The notes: generated from the letters alone by a model not told the origin. Shown: positions 1-10,700, counted from the stretch's first letter. The stretch is DNA of 64,000 nt from Saccharicrinis sp963667815 (GCA_963667815.1 OY764021.1), one strand, 5' to 3'. Made by a program: numbers and translations.

Positions 1-1
1 A

Positions 2-400
2 CTGGCAGATATACATAAGGCAATAGCAAAATCAGGTTACGATACAGAACTGGAAACTGCACCTGATGATGTTTATCAAAGTCTTCCAGAGTGTTGCCAT
101 TATACCAGAACTTCAGCGGATGCAGCAACGGAGAAAATAGAAAATTCCATGTTTAAAGTATATGGTAATTGCGGAATGTGTAAAGATCGTATTGAGGAAG
201 CTGCTCTAAGTGTATCAGGAGTAAAATCGGCAGAATGGGATGAGGATACTAAAATGATACATGTTAGCTATTTGTCTGATAAAACATTACTTGACAAAAT
301 ACATAAAGCAATTGCAAAAGTTGGTCATGATACCGATAAAGAAAAAGCTCCGGATGAGGTATATAATAATTTACCCGCTTGTTGTTTGTACAGAGAATAA
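2..400 (+). CDS. Tandem heavy-metal-associated (HMA) domain protein, 5'-truncated
   Basis: The reading frame is open from base 2 to the stop at 398-400, so the gene begins left of the window. The ATG at 149 is internal and not the start. Two HMA-like repeats are visible: the tail of one (IHKAIAKSGYDTE ... VYQSLPECCHY) and a complete one from about base 149 (GNCGMCKDRIEEAA ... VYNNLPACCLY). The complete repeat has the CxxC-type metal site GNCGMC, and both repeats end in a conserved LPxCC motif. HMA domains bind soft metals such as Cu, Hg or Zn and pass them to transporters. The next gene carries a third, very similar domain. The exact metal cannot be read from the sequence. Confidence 0.85.
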   Translation: MADIHKAIAKSGYDTELETAPDDVYQSLPECCHYTRTSADAATEKIENSMFKVYGNCGMCKDRIEEAALSVSGVKSAEWDEDTKMIHVSYLSDKTLLDKIHKAIAKVGHDTDKEKAPDEVYNNLPACCLYRE

Positions 401-461
401 TAAAAGAGAGAAGTTTTAAATATTAATTAAATAGGTGAATCAATAGTTGAAAAAAGAATAT

Positions 462-545
462 CACAGAGGTAAAGACACAAAGAGTTCACGGAAGTAAATC
501 CTTTCGGATTTAATGAAATTCAGAGCCTCAGTGCCTAGGTGTTCA
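462..545. repeat. Degenerate intergenic repeat with a small hairpin
   Basis: The stretch has the cadence of the 'cacagag...acacaaagag' intergenic repeats scattered through many Bacteroidota genomes. It contains a 6-bp stem, AAATCC-TTTC-GGATTT, at 496-511. No coding potential is seen. Assignment to that repeat class is from memory of its look, not a search. Confidence 0.4.
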
Positions 546-600
546 TTTTTAACACTTGATTGACATTAAAAAGGTAGAATTATGAAATCTTTATTTAACA

Positions 601-945
601 ATGTTATTTGCTCTATTGAGCATGTCAGTGGTTTTTGGACAAGTGAAAACTGAAAAAATCAAGGTAGGTGGTAAATGTGGAATGTGCGAAAGTCGTATAG
701 AGAAAGCTGCAAAATCAGTGGAAGGAGTTACATCTGCAGATTGGGATAAGAAAACCCAAATTATGGAAGTTGTTTTTGATGCTTCAAAAACAAACTCAGA
801 TAAAGTTCAAATGGCTTTAGCTAAGGTTGGGCACGATACTGAGAAATATAAAGCGAAAGATGAAACTTATAATGCATTACCAGGTTGTTGTAAGTATGAT
901 CGAATCCCGGAAAAAAAGAAAGGTGAGAAGGAGCATAAGCATTAA
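601..945 (+). CDS. Secreted single-domain HMA protein (start or frameshift unclear)
   Basis: A short exported metal-binding protein: a hydrophobic leader (MLFALLSMSVVFGQ), one HMA domain with CGMC at residues 25-28, the same VTSADWD core and LPGCC end seen in the upstream gene, and a Lys/His-rich tail (EKKKGEKEHKH) that could add metal ligands. The start is doubtful. ATG 601 has no ribosome-binding sequence, while ATG 582 follows AAAAAGGTAGAAT and begins an ideal leader (MKSLFN) but is out of frame by one base. One indel between 582 and 601 would fuse them into MKSLFN-MLFALLSMSVVFGQ. The gene is therefore either started at 601 or carries a real or technical frameshift in the leader. It probably acts in the periplasm or at the outer surface, next to the tandem HMA protein. 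Confidence 0.75.
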   Translation: MLFALLSMSVVFGQVKTEKIKVGGKCGMCESRIEKAAKSVEGVTSADWDKKTQIMEVVFDASKTNSDKVQMALAKVGHDTEKYKAKDETYNALPGCCKYDRIPEKKKGEKEHKH

Positions 946-971
946 GATTTAAAAATGCATTTAAATGATTT

Positions 972-1005
972 AAGCAATAGTCTTTATAAGCTATTGCTTT
1001 TTTTG
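972..1005 (+). terminator. Rho-independent terminator
   Basis: A 9-bp stem AAGCAATAG/CTATTGCTT with a 10-nt loop is followed by a T-run. It closes the HMA gene. Confidence 0.85.
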
Positions 1006-1538
1006 TATAAAAATACATAATGTACTAGTCAACTGTAATGAATATAAAATCAAATACAGGTTAACACTGAACAATTTTAACAAAATAGTCACATTCCTCT
1101 TTTTATTATTCAGCATCTAATTACTTTTTATGGAAAAAATAGATCTGTGTAATCTTAGTGTTTCTTGATGTTTTGAGAGTAAATATCTGATTTGATTGAA
1201 ATTGATGTTGTATTTGAGAAATATGGAGGGGGTGTATTTTATAAAGCGATTGTTTTAATTGTGAACAACGGATAAATAGACCCTTTTTTTTAATAGGTAG
1301 AAAAAATAAAAATACTTTGAAGATTGTTAAATATTGTTTAAATTCATGATAGATTTAAAAAAACCTAATGTTTAAACAATAAAAAATCCCCGTATGACTT
1401 ATTATTTACTTATTAAAAATTGTTTCACTTAAGGGTGTAATGGCATTATTCAGATATGAATTAAAATTCATATTTGGAGTATTTTTTATGAAAATGACAA
1501 ATTAATAACAAACAACCAGAAATTAAACAAATAACTTT
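1006..1538. other. Gene-free stretch with one inverted repeat
   Basis: About 530 bp with no convincing ORF on either strand. The one clear structure is ATATGAATT-AA-AATTCATAT at 1454-1473, a 9-bp inverted repeat immediately followed by TTTGG. CATATTTG at 1469-1476 is one base off the -7 promoter consensus, so the palindrome could be an operator for the gene at 1539. Otherwise the stretch is AT-rich with nothing recognisable. Confidence 0.4.
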
Positions 1539-2180
1539 ATGTCATTATTTTTTACCCCCCAAACTGAAAACAATACGAACCTTATTCCTGGTAATTCAGG
1601 AAACAGAACCAAACGAAATCATGTAAATCGTTCTTATTCGCACGAAAGAATAGACGAAGGTTTACAACTCTTGAAGAAAGTATATTCGGCATCTCAGAAT
1701 TTTAGCAATGTGCTGGCCAAGGACAGACCTGCTTATAAAAAGTTTATTCAGGAAAAAGGCTTAATTGAAGATTTGTATATTAAAATACAGAAAGAATTAA
1801 ACCTGATATGTGCGGATAACATTTCTTATGTGTCAAAGTTTTTAACCGGAAAAGAGATTCCTAAAGATTATATAAAATGGTCGATGCATATAAAAGAGTC
1901 AATAATGGCATTGCTTTTACATGAAGAAATATATCAAAAGTTAGACATCATTGGTGTAACTGAAGAAATTTTAGAAGATATGATGGTTCGATTAAAAGAA
2001 TTGGAAACACTAAAATATGAAGCTATTCAGGAAGAACAACTGATAAAGACTCTCTCTGAAGAAGAAAATATTCATTTTGAAGAACTAAAACTTCATTATT
2101 CAGATTTGCGTCATTATCTGGATTTATTTGAAGAAGGATATCGAATAAATAGGAACGAAGAAATGGATGAGGCTATTTGA
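1539..2180 (+). CDS. Unknown cytoplasmic, largely helical protein (213 aa)
   Basis: I do not recognise a family. There is no signal peptide or membrane segment. The first 30 residues are polar and Asn-rich and look disordered. From about residue 35 the sequence is charged and amphipathic, with heptad-like stretches (EEILEDMMVRLKELETLKYEAIQEEQ around 140-170) suggesting a helical bundle or coiled coil. The C-terminus is acidic. It stands alone between an inverted repeat upstream and a strong terminator downstream, so it is a monocistronic unit. No function can be inferred from its neighbours. Confidence 0.7.
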   Translation: MSLFFTPQTENNTNLIPGNSGNRTKRNHVNRSYSHERIDEGLQLLKKVYSASQNFSNVLAKDRPAYKKFIQEKGLIEDLYIKIQKELNLICADNISYVSKFLTGKEIPKDYIKWSMHIKESIMALLLHEEIYQKLDIIGVTEEILEDMMVRLKELETLKYEAIQEEQLIKTLSEEENIHFEELKLHYSDLRHYLDLFEEGYRINRNEEMDEAI

Positions 2181-2206
2181 GCCTCAGGATTTTTAGATTT
2201 ATGAAC

Positions 2207-2246
2207 AAAAAAGAGCTTATCAATTATTTGGTAAGCTCTTTTTTTG
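2207..2246 (+). terminator. Rho-independent terminator
   Basis: Stem AAGAGCTTA/TAAGCTCTT (2211-2219/2232-2240), flanked by an A-run on the left and a T-run on the right, just after the unknown gene. Confidence 0.85.
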
Positions 2247-2364
2247 TTGCACAGAGGTATGGAACATGGTTATATTGTTAGAAACATTTATAAATGTTTG
2301 TTTTTGTATGTATTAGGGTAGGCTTGCACGCATTGAGTCGCACTTCTATTTATTATAAATAAAT

Positions 2365-2372
2365 TATATTTG
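2365..2372 (+). promoter_or_regulatory. -7 promoter element of the LytTR regulator
   Basis: TATATTTG matches the Bacteroidota -7 consensus TAnnTTTG exactly and lies 24 nt before the ATG at 2397. No good -33 TTTG is seen at 19-21 nt, so the promoter may need an activator. Confidence 0.5.
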
Positions 2373-2396
2373 TAGCAGAGGATACAAAACAGGCAG

Positions 2397-3158
2397 ATGG
2401 AAGTAATTATTATTGAAGATGAGGTTTTACTGGCAAATGCATTACAAAAAGAGTTAAAAGCTTTGGACCCCACCATTAGGGTTATCAAACAATTAACGAA
2501 TGTAGCTGATAGCATTGATTGGTTAAGTAAGAATAGATGTGATTTAATCTTTTCGGATATTGAGTTAACAGATGGGAATTCGTTTTCGATTTTTAATACA
2601 CTTCATATTAATATCCCAGTTGTCTTCACTACAGCTTACGATCATTATGCCATAAAAGCATTTGAAACCAATAGTATTGGATATCTGCTAAAACCTGTTG
2701 AGAGCGAAGATTTAGAAAAGGTACTGGATAAATTCAGACAAAACCAGTTGAATAGTCCGCTTCTAAATCAGTTTATTAATCATTGGTCTGAAAATCAGGC
2801 AGACTCAAAGCCATCTCGTTACCTGAATCGATTGATATTATCCATTGGTAATATTCAAAAACCAGTTTCAATCAATGAAATTGTTTATTTTATGGCCGAT
2901 GATAGATATTTGTTTGCTATCACTCAAGGAGGCAAGAAATACTATTATGACGCTACCTTGTCGCAGCTTGAGAATGAGTTGGATCCAAACTTGTTTTTTA
3001 GAGCCAATCGCCGCTATTTCATAAATAAGAACTATATCAATGAAATTAAAACCATTAGCAGAAGCCGCATGGTAATTGCCATGACCGAGCAAGGTGACGA
3101 AGAGATTGTTGTAAGTTACTCGCGAAGTAAGGAGTTTAAAGAGTGGTTGGTAAGCTGA
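2397..3158 (+). CDS. LytTR-family response regulator
   Basis: A 253-residue REC-LytTR protein. The receiver domain (residues 1-115) has the acidic pocket E7-D8-E9, the phospho-acceptor D54 in FSDIELTDG and K99 in LLKP. A linker of about 25 residues precedes the LytTR DNA-binding domain (about 142-250; VYFMADDRYLFA and LFFRANRRYFINKNYI are typical). Phosphorylation by the partner kinase should drive promoter binding. Its stop overlaps the kinase start (TGATG at 3156-3160), so the two are translationally coupled. The M16/SusCD operon begins about 250 bp after the pair and is a plausible target, but this rests only on position. Confidence 0.93.
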   Translation: MEVIIIEDEVLLANALQKELKALDPTIRVIKQLTNVADSIDWLSKNRCDLIFSDIELTDGNSFSIFNTLHINIPVVFTTAYDHYAIKAFETNSIGYLLKPVESEDLEKVLDKFRQNQLNSPLLNQFINHWSENQADSKPSRYLNRLILSIGNIQKPVSINEIVYFMADDRYLFAITQGGKKYYYDATLSQLENELDPNLFFRANRRYFINKNYINEIKTISRSRMVIAMTEQGDEEIVVSYSRSKEFKEWLVS

Positions 3159-4684
3159 TGTACAAAATACTATTCAATAAAAGAAATGTAATTGCACTGG
3201 TGCTTTTGGTTGTTATGTTTTCATTTGGAACCTATTGGATCAGAGCTAAAATGCATCAGCAATACCAGTTGGTGAGTTTATCCGTTATTCATGGAACTAC
3301 TAAAGGATATCAAAAATTTCTGGACTCTTATTTCGACTCGTATAACAAAGTTTTATTTCAGATTGATCAATTATGGAGTAAAACTTCAATAGATGGAAAT
3401 AATAATCAGGTTATTTTAAAAACACTGCTGGATATGGATAGCTCCATTGTAGCTGTTGGAGTGTTGGATCAAACGCAATTGTTTGCTGTTTACGATGATA
3501 GTATCCAGACCGATTTTCCGGATTTAGCACAATTAATGAAAGAGGATGCTACTTATAATCAGCATTCTTGTATTATAAAGCAGCGTTTTTTATTTGTTGG
3601 TGATATAATGCAGAATCATCCTGTTTATGGAAGAGGAATACTGGTTGATTTACATCGCTTACACCGTAAATTTATAAAAGATAATGTGTATACATCGGTT
3701 TATCAGGTGTTGATTAATCAATGTGGACAGTGTATTTACCATCCCGAAATAGAGTTGGTAGGAAAAGATTACCCATTGCCCGATTATCTATTTTCGAATG
3801 GAAGTTATGATTATCATCAGTTTGATACGTTACATCTGGATCAGTCCGATTACTTGCAGCTTTCAGTTTACAAAGAATACCGTACAATGTCGTTTCAAGG
3901 AGATGAATGGGTGGTTATTAATGTTTCGCCCGGATTTGAGATTAAGGATATGATAGCGGAGCAGGAACGCAACATGGTTTTTCTTTTTGTACTGTTTTTA
4001 GGTATGCTGTTGGGTATTCTCATGTTTGGAATTTTACATTGGAAACGGGAGTTTCTGTTAAGGTCATCAGCTGAACAGGAGAATTTAAATCTTTTGCTAA
4101 AGAACGAGAAACAAAAGAGCGAAACCATATCCATTAAGCTCGAACTTTTACGCTCAGGTTTAAATTCACACTTCATGTTTAATTCATTGGGAACGGTAAA
4201 GGCATTATTAAATAACGAGGATAAGACGGCTCGCGATATGTTGAAAAAACTTTCGCAACTATATCGTTATCAGTTAAGGATTGAAGGTGAGATAATGGTT
4301 TCGTTACGTGATGAGCTTACTTTTACGCAAACCTATGTTGATGTGATTAATATACGCATGAATTCTTCTATTCAAATGGATAGTAGTAATCTGGATGCCT
4401 ATTTAAATACAAAAGTATTACCCGTATCATTGCAACTTCTGGTCGAAAACTGTATCAAGCACAATGTGGCTTCAGAGGCAAATCCATTGCTGATTACAAT
4501 TACGGTAAAAAATGATCGTATTTATGTTATAAACGAGCTACGTCCGAAAGTAGCTTTAGTAGAAACCAATGGAAAGGGACTCAGTAATTTAAATACACGA
4601 TACATGTTAATTTCGCAGCAAGAATGCACCTTTAAAAAAGAAGATGGTCGTTTTATAGCTTCTATTCCACTTATTAAGGTGTAG
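3158..4684 (+). CDS. LytS/YpdA-type sensor histidine kinase
   Basis: The start is ATG 3158, not the in-frame GTG at 3143, because it overlaps the regulator stop as TGATG. Two membrane segments (about residues 10-28 and 267-290) frame an extracytoplasmic sensor of about 235 residues that could be a Cache-like fold. The cytoplasmic half begins with a coiled coil and the His_kinase motif LNSHFMFNSL, where the His is the phospho-acceptor. It ends with a HATPase that has an N-box (LVENCIKHN) and a G-box (NGKGLSNLNTRY). The sensor contains a CGQC motif (NQCGQCIYH) that might form a disulfide or bind metal. It partners with the upstream LytTR regulator. The ligand is unknown. Confidence 0.9.
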   Translation: MYKILFNKRNVIALVLLVVMFSFGTYWIRAKMHQQYQLVSLSVIHGTTKGYQKFLDSYFDSYNKVLFQIDQLWSKTSIDGNNNQVILKTLLDMDSSIVAVGVLDQTQLFAVYDDSIQTDFPDLAQLMKEDATYNQHSCIIKQRFLFVGDIMQNHPVYGRGILVDLHRLHRKFIKDNVYTSVYQVLINQCGQCIYHPEIELVGKDYPLPDYLFSNGSYDYHQFDTLHLDQSDYLQLSVYKEYRTMSFQGDEWVVINVSPGFEIKDMIAEQERNMVFLFVLFLGMLLGILMFGILHWKREFLLRSSAEQENLNLLLKNEKQKSETISIKLELLRSGLNSHFMFNSLGTVKALLNNEDKTARDMLKKLSQLYRYQLRIEGEIMVSLRDELTFTQTYVDVINIRMNSSIQMDSSNLDAYLNTKVLPVSLQLLVENCIKHNVASEANPLLITITVKNDRIYVINELRPKVALVETNGKGLSNLNTRYMLISQQECTFKKEDGRFIASIPLIKV

Positions 4685-4874
4685 TATTTTTATTATTGTA
4701 CACAGTCGTATTTAGAGGTGTTATAATAGGGGTGTTGCTAAGATAAATGGATGTTATTTTTATGGATAGGGTGTTATTTGTATAGTGTGGCAATTTCATG
4801 TTGATTTCCCCTTTTTTATTCACTCATCTAATTTACACGTTCACTACTTTGATTTTTCATTTCACTTAATTGGC

Positions 4875-4906
4875 TTTGTAAAACCATTTAAAAGCAACTA
4901 ATCTTG
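4875..4906 (+). promoter_or_regulatory. Promoter of the M16-SusCD operon
   Basis: TTTG at 4875-4878, 20 nt, then TAATCTTG at 4899-4906, one mismatch to TAnnTTTG. The predicted transcription start near 4913 lies after the in-frame GTG at 4906, which supports ATG 4930 as the true start. Confidence 0.65.
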
Positions 4907-4929
4907 TGCTATACAAATTGTTGCAGTTC

Positions 4930-7734
4930 ATGAATATTACACTTCGACTTATTAGTCTTTTGTTAGTAGGGTACTTCTGTATATTTGCAGAAGCTCAGGT
5001 AAATGATGAGAGTTTAATACCGATGAATCCTAAAGTGATTAAGAAAACTTTGGATAATGGTTTTACTTACTATTTGCAGAAAAATGCTTTGCCTGAGAAT
5101 CAAGTGCAGATGCGAATGATTATTAAAGCCGGTTCTATTCTTGAAACAGAGGAGCAGCGTGGTTTTGCTCATTTTCTGGAGCACATGGTATTTAATGGCA
5201 GTAAGCACTTTCCGGATAATACTTTAATTGATTATCTACAGCGTATTGGTGTTGAATTTGGGGGAGATGTGAATGCTTATACAGGGTATGACGAAACGGT
5301 TTATATGTTGCCTCTTCCTAATGCTAAAAAAGAAACTTTAGACAATGCATTTTTGTTTTTTGGGGATATTCTTTCGGGGTTAACACTTAGTACAGAAGCA
5401 ATCGATAATGAGCGTAATATTATTTTAGAAGAATGGCGTACCACCATTGGTTTAAATCAGCGTTTAAAAGAGGCGATGTATCCTTTGCTTTATAATAACT
5501 CGCGTTACCTTGAGCGCATGCCTATTGGTTTAATGAATGTGGTGACAAAAACAGGGAATGATGAAGAACTACGTAAATATTATCGTTCGTGGTATCGTCC
5601 TGATTTAACCAGTTTGGTTGTGGTAGGCGATTTTGATCAGGCAGATATTGAACAACGTATCAATCATATATTCGGATCTATACAAAATCCTAAGAATGCA
5701 CCAGAAAGAAAACACTATACAGTACCCTTACAGGATTCTACGCAAATAGTAATAATAAAAGACAAGGAAATAACCAGTACCTCAGTAAAGCTCATTCATA
5801 AATTTCCTCATCGTCAGGAAAAAACATTGGAAGATCTTAAGCGCAGTGTAGTTAATATCATTTACACCTATATGGTTAATCAAAGGCTTACAGATGTGGC
5901 CCAGCAAAAGGATGCTCCGTATATGTATGCTCAATCATATGCTACCAGTGCAGCAGGTAATACAGATCGTTACATGTCGATTGTAACAACCAAAAGTGAT
6001 CAGATTATTGAAGGTACACAAGGTTTGTTGCGCGAATTGCTTAGAATTAAAAAATATGGTTTTACGCAAGTTGAGTTAGATCGTAAAAAGGAAATCCTAG
6101 GTAATGATTTTAAACGAATGGCTAGTGAAGAAGATAAGTTGCGATCGAGCGACATTATGGAGTCGATTTCTAACCATATTATTTCTGGAGAAGAGAATGC
6201 CAGTTTATCATTTAAAGCGCAATTTATTGAACAAGTATTACACCAAATATCTTTAAATGATATTCAGAGTTTAGTCAATGAGTATATCGATTTTTCGAAA
6301 CAGAATCAAATTATTATTGTTACAGCTCCTGAGAATAGTATCACTCCTTCAAAGGAAGAACTATTGAAGGCCATCAATAATAGTAAGGAGGAAAAACTGA
6401 AACCTTATAAAGAAGTTGAGGTTTCAAACTCGTTGATGGAGAATCTCCCTAATAAGGGAAATATTAAAAAGGAAACATATTCGGAGAAGATGGGAATTAC
6501 TACCATAGAGTTTGATAATGGAGTAAGTGTGGCATTAAAACCAACTGATTTTAAAAGTGATGAAATCAGGTTCTCTTCCATGCGCCAAGGTGGTTATTCA
6601 TTGGCTTCAATAGATAATTTTGATAATGCTTCGATGGCGGCATTGTTGGTTTCGCAGGGTGGGTTAGCCAATTTTAGTGCACTTGAATTGGAACGAATCA
6701 ATTCTGGTAAGCAGGTTTATGTTGCTCCATACATTCATAGGTATACAGAGGGAGTAACCGGCTTTTCATCAAATGATGATTTTGAAACGTTGTTGCAGCT
6801 AACCTATTTAACATACACACAGCCACGTAAAGATGTAGATCAATTTGAACACTTTATTGAAAATAAAAAAGAATACAATAAAAATGCTTTAAATAATCCC
6901 GATTCTTATTTTACCGATGGAGTTAATAAGGTAATGATGCAGAATAGCCCGCGTACTGCTACTTTATTGGCACCAGAAGACTTAGATAAAATAGATCTAG
7001 ATAAAGCCTTTGAGTTTTATACATCACGATATAATTCAGCCAGAGGTACACGTTTTTTTATAGTAGGAAGTTTTGATGTTGATTCAATTAAGCCTCTTTT
7101 AACACAGTATCTTGGCAGTTTACCAGGTCATAAAATTGTAACAAAATATAAGGATTATGGTATACGTCCACCTAAAGGCGAACATTGTTATGATTTTCCA
7201 AGAAATCGGGTTGAAAAAACAAAAGCCTTAATTCGTTTTACCGGGAAATATAAAGATACACAAAGGGCAAGGATTGAGATGGGGCTGTTGAGTGATATTT
7301 TAACAATAAGATTAAATCAGAAATTGCGAGAAGAGATTGGTGGTGTATATTCTCCGTTTGCCAATTCAAATGTACTGCAGCGTCCATATACACATTATCG
7401 ATTAGATATTTATTTTACCTGTTCTCCTACAAATTTGGATACTTTGATACAAGCCACATTTGGTGAAATTGAAAAGATGAAAATACAAATAGATGCCAGC
7501 AACTTAAAGAAAGTTCAAAAAGCATGGCTTAAAAACAGGAAAGGCTCATTGAATACCAATGGTTACTGGCGAAGAGTTTTAGAAGATCAATGGACAAGAG
7601 GGGAAGATGAAAAAGACCTTGAGAAATATGAGTATCAAATTAATAGCGTTACAGCAAAGCAATTAAGCAAATTAGCCCGAAAGTACCTGGATAAATCCAA
7701 TCATTTAGAATTTATTCTAAGTCCGGAGAATTAA
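4930..7734 (+). CDS. Secreted M16 (insulinase/pitrilysin-like) zinc metallopeptidase
   Basis: A 934-residue two-repeat M16 protein. ATG 4930 is chosen over GTG 4906 because it gives a clean signal peptide (MNITLRLISLLLVGYFCIFAEAQ) and the promoter overlaps the GTG. The catalytic inverted zinc motif HFLEH (H81, E84, H85) is followed 76 residues later by the third ligand E161 in DNERNIILEEW, as the family requires. The second half has the substrate-clamp region (REEIGGVYSPF). M16 enzymes degrade peptides inside a closed chamber, and PqqL-like relatives act in the periplasm. It lies about 40 bp upstream of the SusC gene, suggesting trimming of peptides imported by the SusCD pair. All active-site residues are intact. 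Confidence 0.93.
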   Translation: MNITLRLISLLLVGYFCIFAEAQVNDESLIPMNPKVIKKTLDNGFTYYLQKNALPENQVQMRMIIKAGSILETEEQRGFAHFLEHMVFNGSKHFPDNTLIDYLQRIGVEFGGDVNAYTGYDETVYMLPLPNAKKETLDNAFLFFGDILSGLTLSTEAIDNERNIILEEWRTTIGLNQRLKEAMYPLLYNNSRYLERMPIGLMNVVTKTGNDEELRKYYRSWYRPDLTSLVVVGDFDQADIEQRINHIFGSIQNPKNAPERKHYTVPLQDSTQIVIIKDKEITSTSVKLIHKFPHRQEKTLEDLKRSVVNIIYTYMVNQRLTDVAQQKDAPYMYAQSYATSAAGNTDRYMSIVTTKSDQIIEGTQGLLRELLRIKKYGFTQVELDRKKEILGNDFKRMASEEDKLRSSDIMESISNHIISGEENASLSFKAQFIEQVLHQISLNDIQSLVNEYIDFSKQNQIIIVTAPENSITPSKEELLKAINNSKEEKLKPYKEVEVSNSLMENLPNKGNIKKETYSEKMGITTIEFDNGVSVALKPTDFKSDEIRFSSMRQGGYSLASIDNFDNASMAALLVSQGGLANFSALELERINSGKQVYVAPYIHRYTEGVTGFSSNDDFETLLQLTYLTYTQPRKDVDQFEHFIENKKEYNKNALNNPDSYFTDGVNKVMMQNSPRTATLLAPEDLDKIDLDKAFEFYTSRYNSARGTRFFIVGSFDVDSIKPLLTQYLGSLPGHKIVTKYKDYGIRPPKGEHCYDFPRNRVEKTKALIRFTGKYKDTQRARIEMGLLSDILTIRLNQKLREEIGGVYSPFANSNVLQRPYTHYRLDIYFTCSPTNLDTLIQATFGEIEKMKIQIDASNLKKVQKAWLKNRKGSLNTNGYWRRVLEDQWTRGEDEKDLEKYEYQINSVTAKQLSKLARKYLDKSNHLEFILSPEN

Positions 7735-7775
7735 ATGGGGATAAGATAGTATTGTAATAGGTGAAGAATAAGATC

Positions 7776-10700
7776 ATGAAATTAATAAAACAAATATTAT
7801 TGCTCTTGATTGTTGGCGTAAGTACTATTTCGCTAAACGCACAGGAAATGCATTCGGTAGAAGGTGTTGTTACTGATGTATCTACAGGAGAGAGTTTAAT
7901 TGGTGTTAGTATTATTCTAAAGAATACTACCTCGGGTGTAATAACCGATTATGAAGGGCATTATTATTTTGGAGGTTTAGTACCCGAGAGTGTTTTACAG
8001 TTTAAGTATCTGGGGTATGAATCTCAGGAAATTACAGTTGGAGATCGTACAATAGTAGATATTCAATTAAAGCCTGTTGTGCATGATTTAGATGCTGTAG
8101 TTGTGTTTGGTGAAAATAAAAAGGACGTTAGAACCATAACAGGATCAGTAGGGAAGATTGATACTAAGGTTTTCTCTGCAGGAACACCAACTGCTTCGTT
8201 TGATCAGTTATTGCAGGGACAGGTGGCAGGTTTGGCTATTCAATCCAGTGGAGAACCGGGAGAAAAGTCAACCATACGTATCAGGGGTAATAATTCACTG
8301 GGAATACGGGCAAAGGATGATGCCGAGTTGGCTTCTGCCAATCGTGCTAACGAGCCATTATACATATTAAATGGTTCGCCAATTTCATCAGATGTTTTTA
8401 ATACGATTAATCCTGATGATATTGTGGATATAAGAGTGTTGAAAGATGGACTGTCAACTGTGGAGTATGGTACTCGTGGTGCAAATGGTGTAATTGAAAT
8501 TAAAACCAAACGAGGAATTGTTGGTAAATCTCAGTATAATGTCAGATATCAGCATACGGTTAAACCAATTTCAGGATTGGGTGGTATTAGCCTGATGGGA
8601 TCTGCTGAAAAGCTTGCCTTAGAAAGAGAATTAGAGATTGTTTCGGGATTAGGGTTTGTATATACACCAACATCAACAGATTCAGAAGAAGAGATATACA
8701 TTAAAAATAAAAGGTATGGTGATCTGGAGTCTGTTAGTACTAATTGGCTTAAAGAATTATCAAGAATTGCCCAGGTAAAAGACTTGCAATTAAGTATGTC
8801 CGGAGGTGTTAATGATACTCGTTATTACTTATCTACAAGTTATTATGATGAAGAAGGAGGGTATGAAAAATCCTGGGCTAATCGTTTTACAACCCGATTT
8901 AATCTCGATCATAATTTAAATGATAAGGTATCTCTGGGCTTCGACTCATCTATCGGACGTAGTAAAAGTTCTAAGTCTGCCACTTCGCCGGCTAGTTTAA
9001 TTTATACTTTACAGCCATACGAAACAACCAGTACATCTAATTTTATTGCGCGTGATCCTGTGTCAATTAGTGGCCAGTACTTTGAGGATCCTTTTGAGGA
9101 ACTAAATAATCGTTATTCGGAGTTAACAAGCTGGAGATTGGATTTAAATACAAATTTAAACTGGACGATCAGGGATGGCTTAAATGTGAATGCCAAAGCA
9201 GGAATCACTTATAATGATGGGGAAAATAATGTTGTTACATTACCTAATAGTTTCGTGGAAGAGGCAGGAAAGATAAAGGGAGAGGGGGCCTTCTCAAAAA
9301 ATGAGTCTAAATCACTAATATCCCGTGTTAATTTAAGCTTTGATTATAGTAAGCATTTGGGCGATCATTCTTTTGCCTTAAGTGGTGGATCAGAATACAT
9401 TCATACAAAAAACTGGGGGTTTGGATTTAATAGTATAGGTATTTCAGATAAAGTAGATCCTGAAATAGGAGCTAATCCTCAGGCAACTATTTCAACTTCG
9501 AAATACCGCGATGCCTTGTTGGGATTTTATATGAGAGGTAACTATAATTATAATTCTAAATATAATTTAACGGGGTCATTTCGATACGATGGATCATCGA
9601 TTCTACCAGATGATAAACGCTTTGTACCTGCATGGGGATTGGGTGCTGCATGGAATATTCAAAAAGAGGCATGGTTTTCAGATGTTACTTTGTTTGATCA
9701 GTTTAAGTTGAGAGCATCGTATGGAGTAAACTATAATTCAGGAGGCATACGTCAAACATTGGGATTACCATTCTATAATTTCACAAATAATAATACATAC
9801 ATGGGTGATCGTGTGATTAACCTTGTGGAATTCTGGAATTCGGATTTAAAATTTGAACGTGCCAGGCAGTGGAGTGTAGCTATTGATTTTGGATTACTGA
9901 AGCATCGGATTTATGGTACGATTGAAGGATATATCAAGAAAACAGATGATTTGTTGGCAACAGTTGATATTCCTGCATCAAATGGTTATTCATCATTGCT
10001 TCGTAATATTGGTCAACTTCGTAATCAGGGTATTGAGTTGCAGATTAGTGCTGTAGCTATCCGAACAGACTATTTTCGTTGGACATCCAGTTTAAATTTT
10101 GCTTATAATCAAAATGAAATAACAGATTTGTATTTGCAGGATGAAATTAAAGTAGGTGATGAGGGATATTTTAAAGTGGGTGAACCCATTAACTCTGCTT
10201 ATGTAAAACATTGGGCTGGTGTTAATCCGGTAAACGGTATGCCTTTGTACTACGATGAAAAAAATAACCTTGTAGCCGGAGGTGTAGCTCCACAAATGAC
10301 AGGTTTTGGAACTTACACACATCCTGTTACCGGAGGTTTTACCAATATTTTTAATTATAGAAATATTGAAGTGTCAACTTTATTTACTTACGCATGGGGA
10401 GGTGTAAACTACAACAGTTTAAAAGCCCGTATGATTCGTAATGTTAAAAATGGAGAGGTTCCATACGATGGGTTTATGGATGACATTTGGTTAAATCCAG
10501 GCGATGAAAAACCATTACCATATCCTAAATTTTTCTCCGACACTAATGTTAACTCTCTCTTTATTGAAAATGCTTCATACCTGCGATGGAAGAATATCAT
10601 TGTGAGGTATAATATTGGAGAGCAACTAAAACTGAAAGGAGTTGAATCCTTTAAAATAACAGCACAAGCCAATAATCTGTTAACCATAACAGGTTATGAG

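Noticed and set aside
3143..3157. GTG start of the LytS-type kinase
   Set aside because: The TGATG overlap at 3156-3160 gives a better coupled start; the extra residues add nothing to the membrane segment.
4906..4929. GTG start of the M16 peptidase
   Set aside because: The predicted promoter -7 box ends at 4906 and transcription would start after it.
8158..8509. ORFs within susC on both strands
   Set aside because: They are frame shadows of a long, well-recognised gene.
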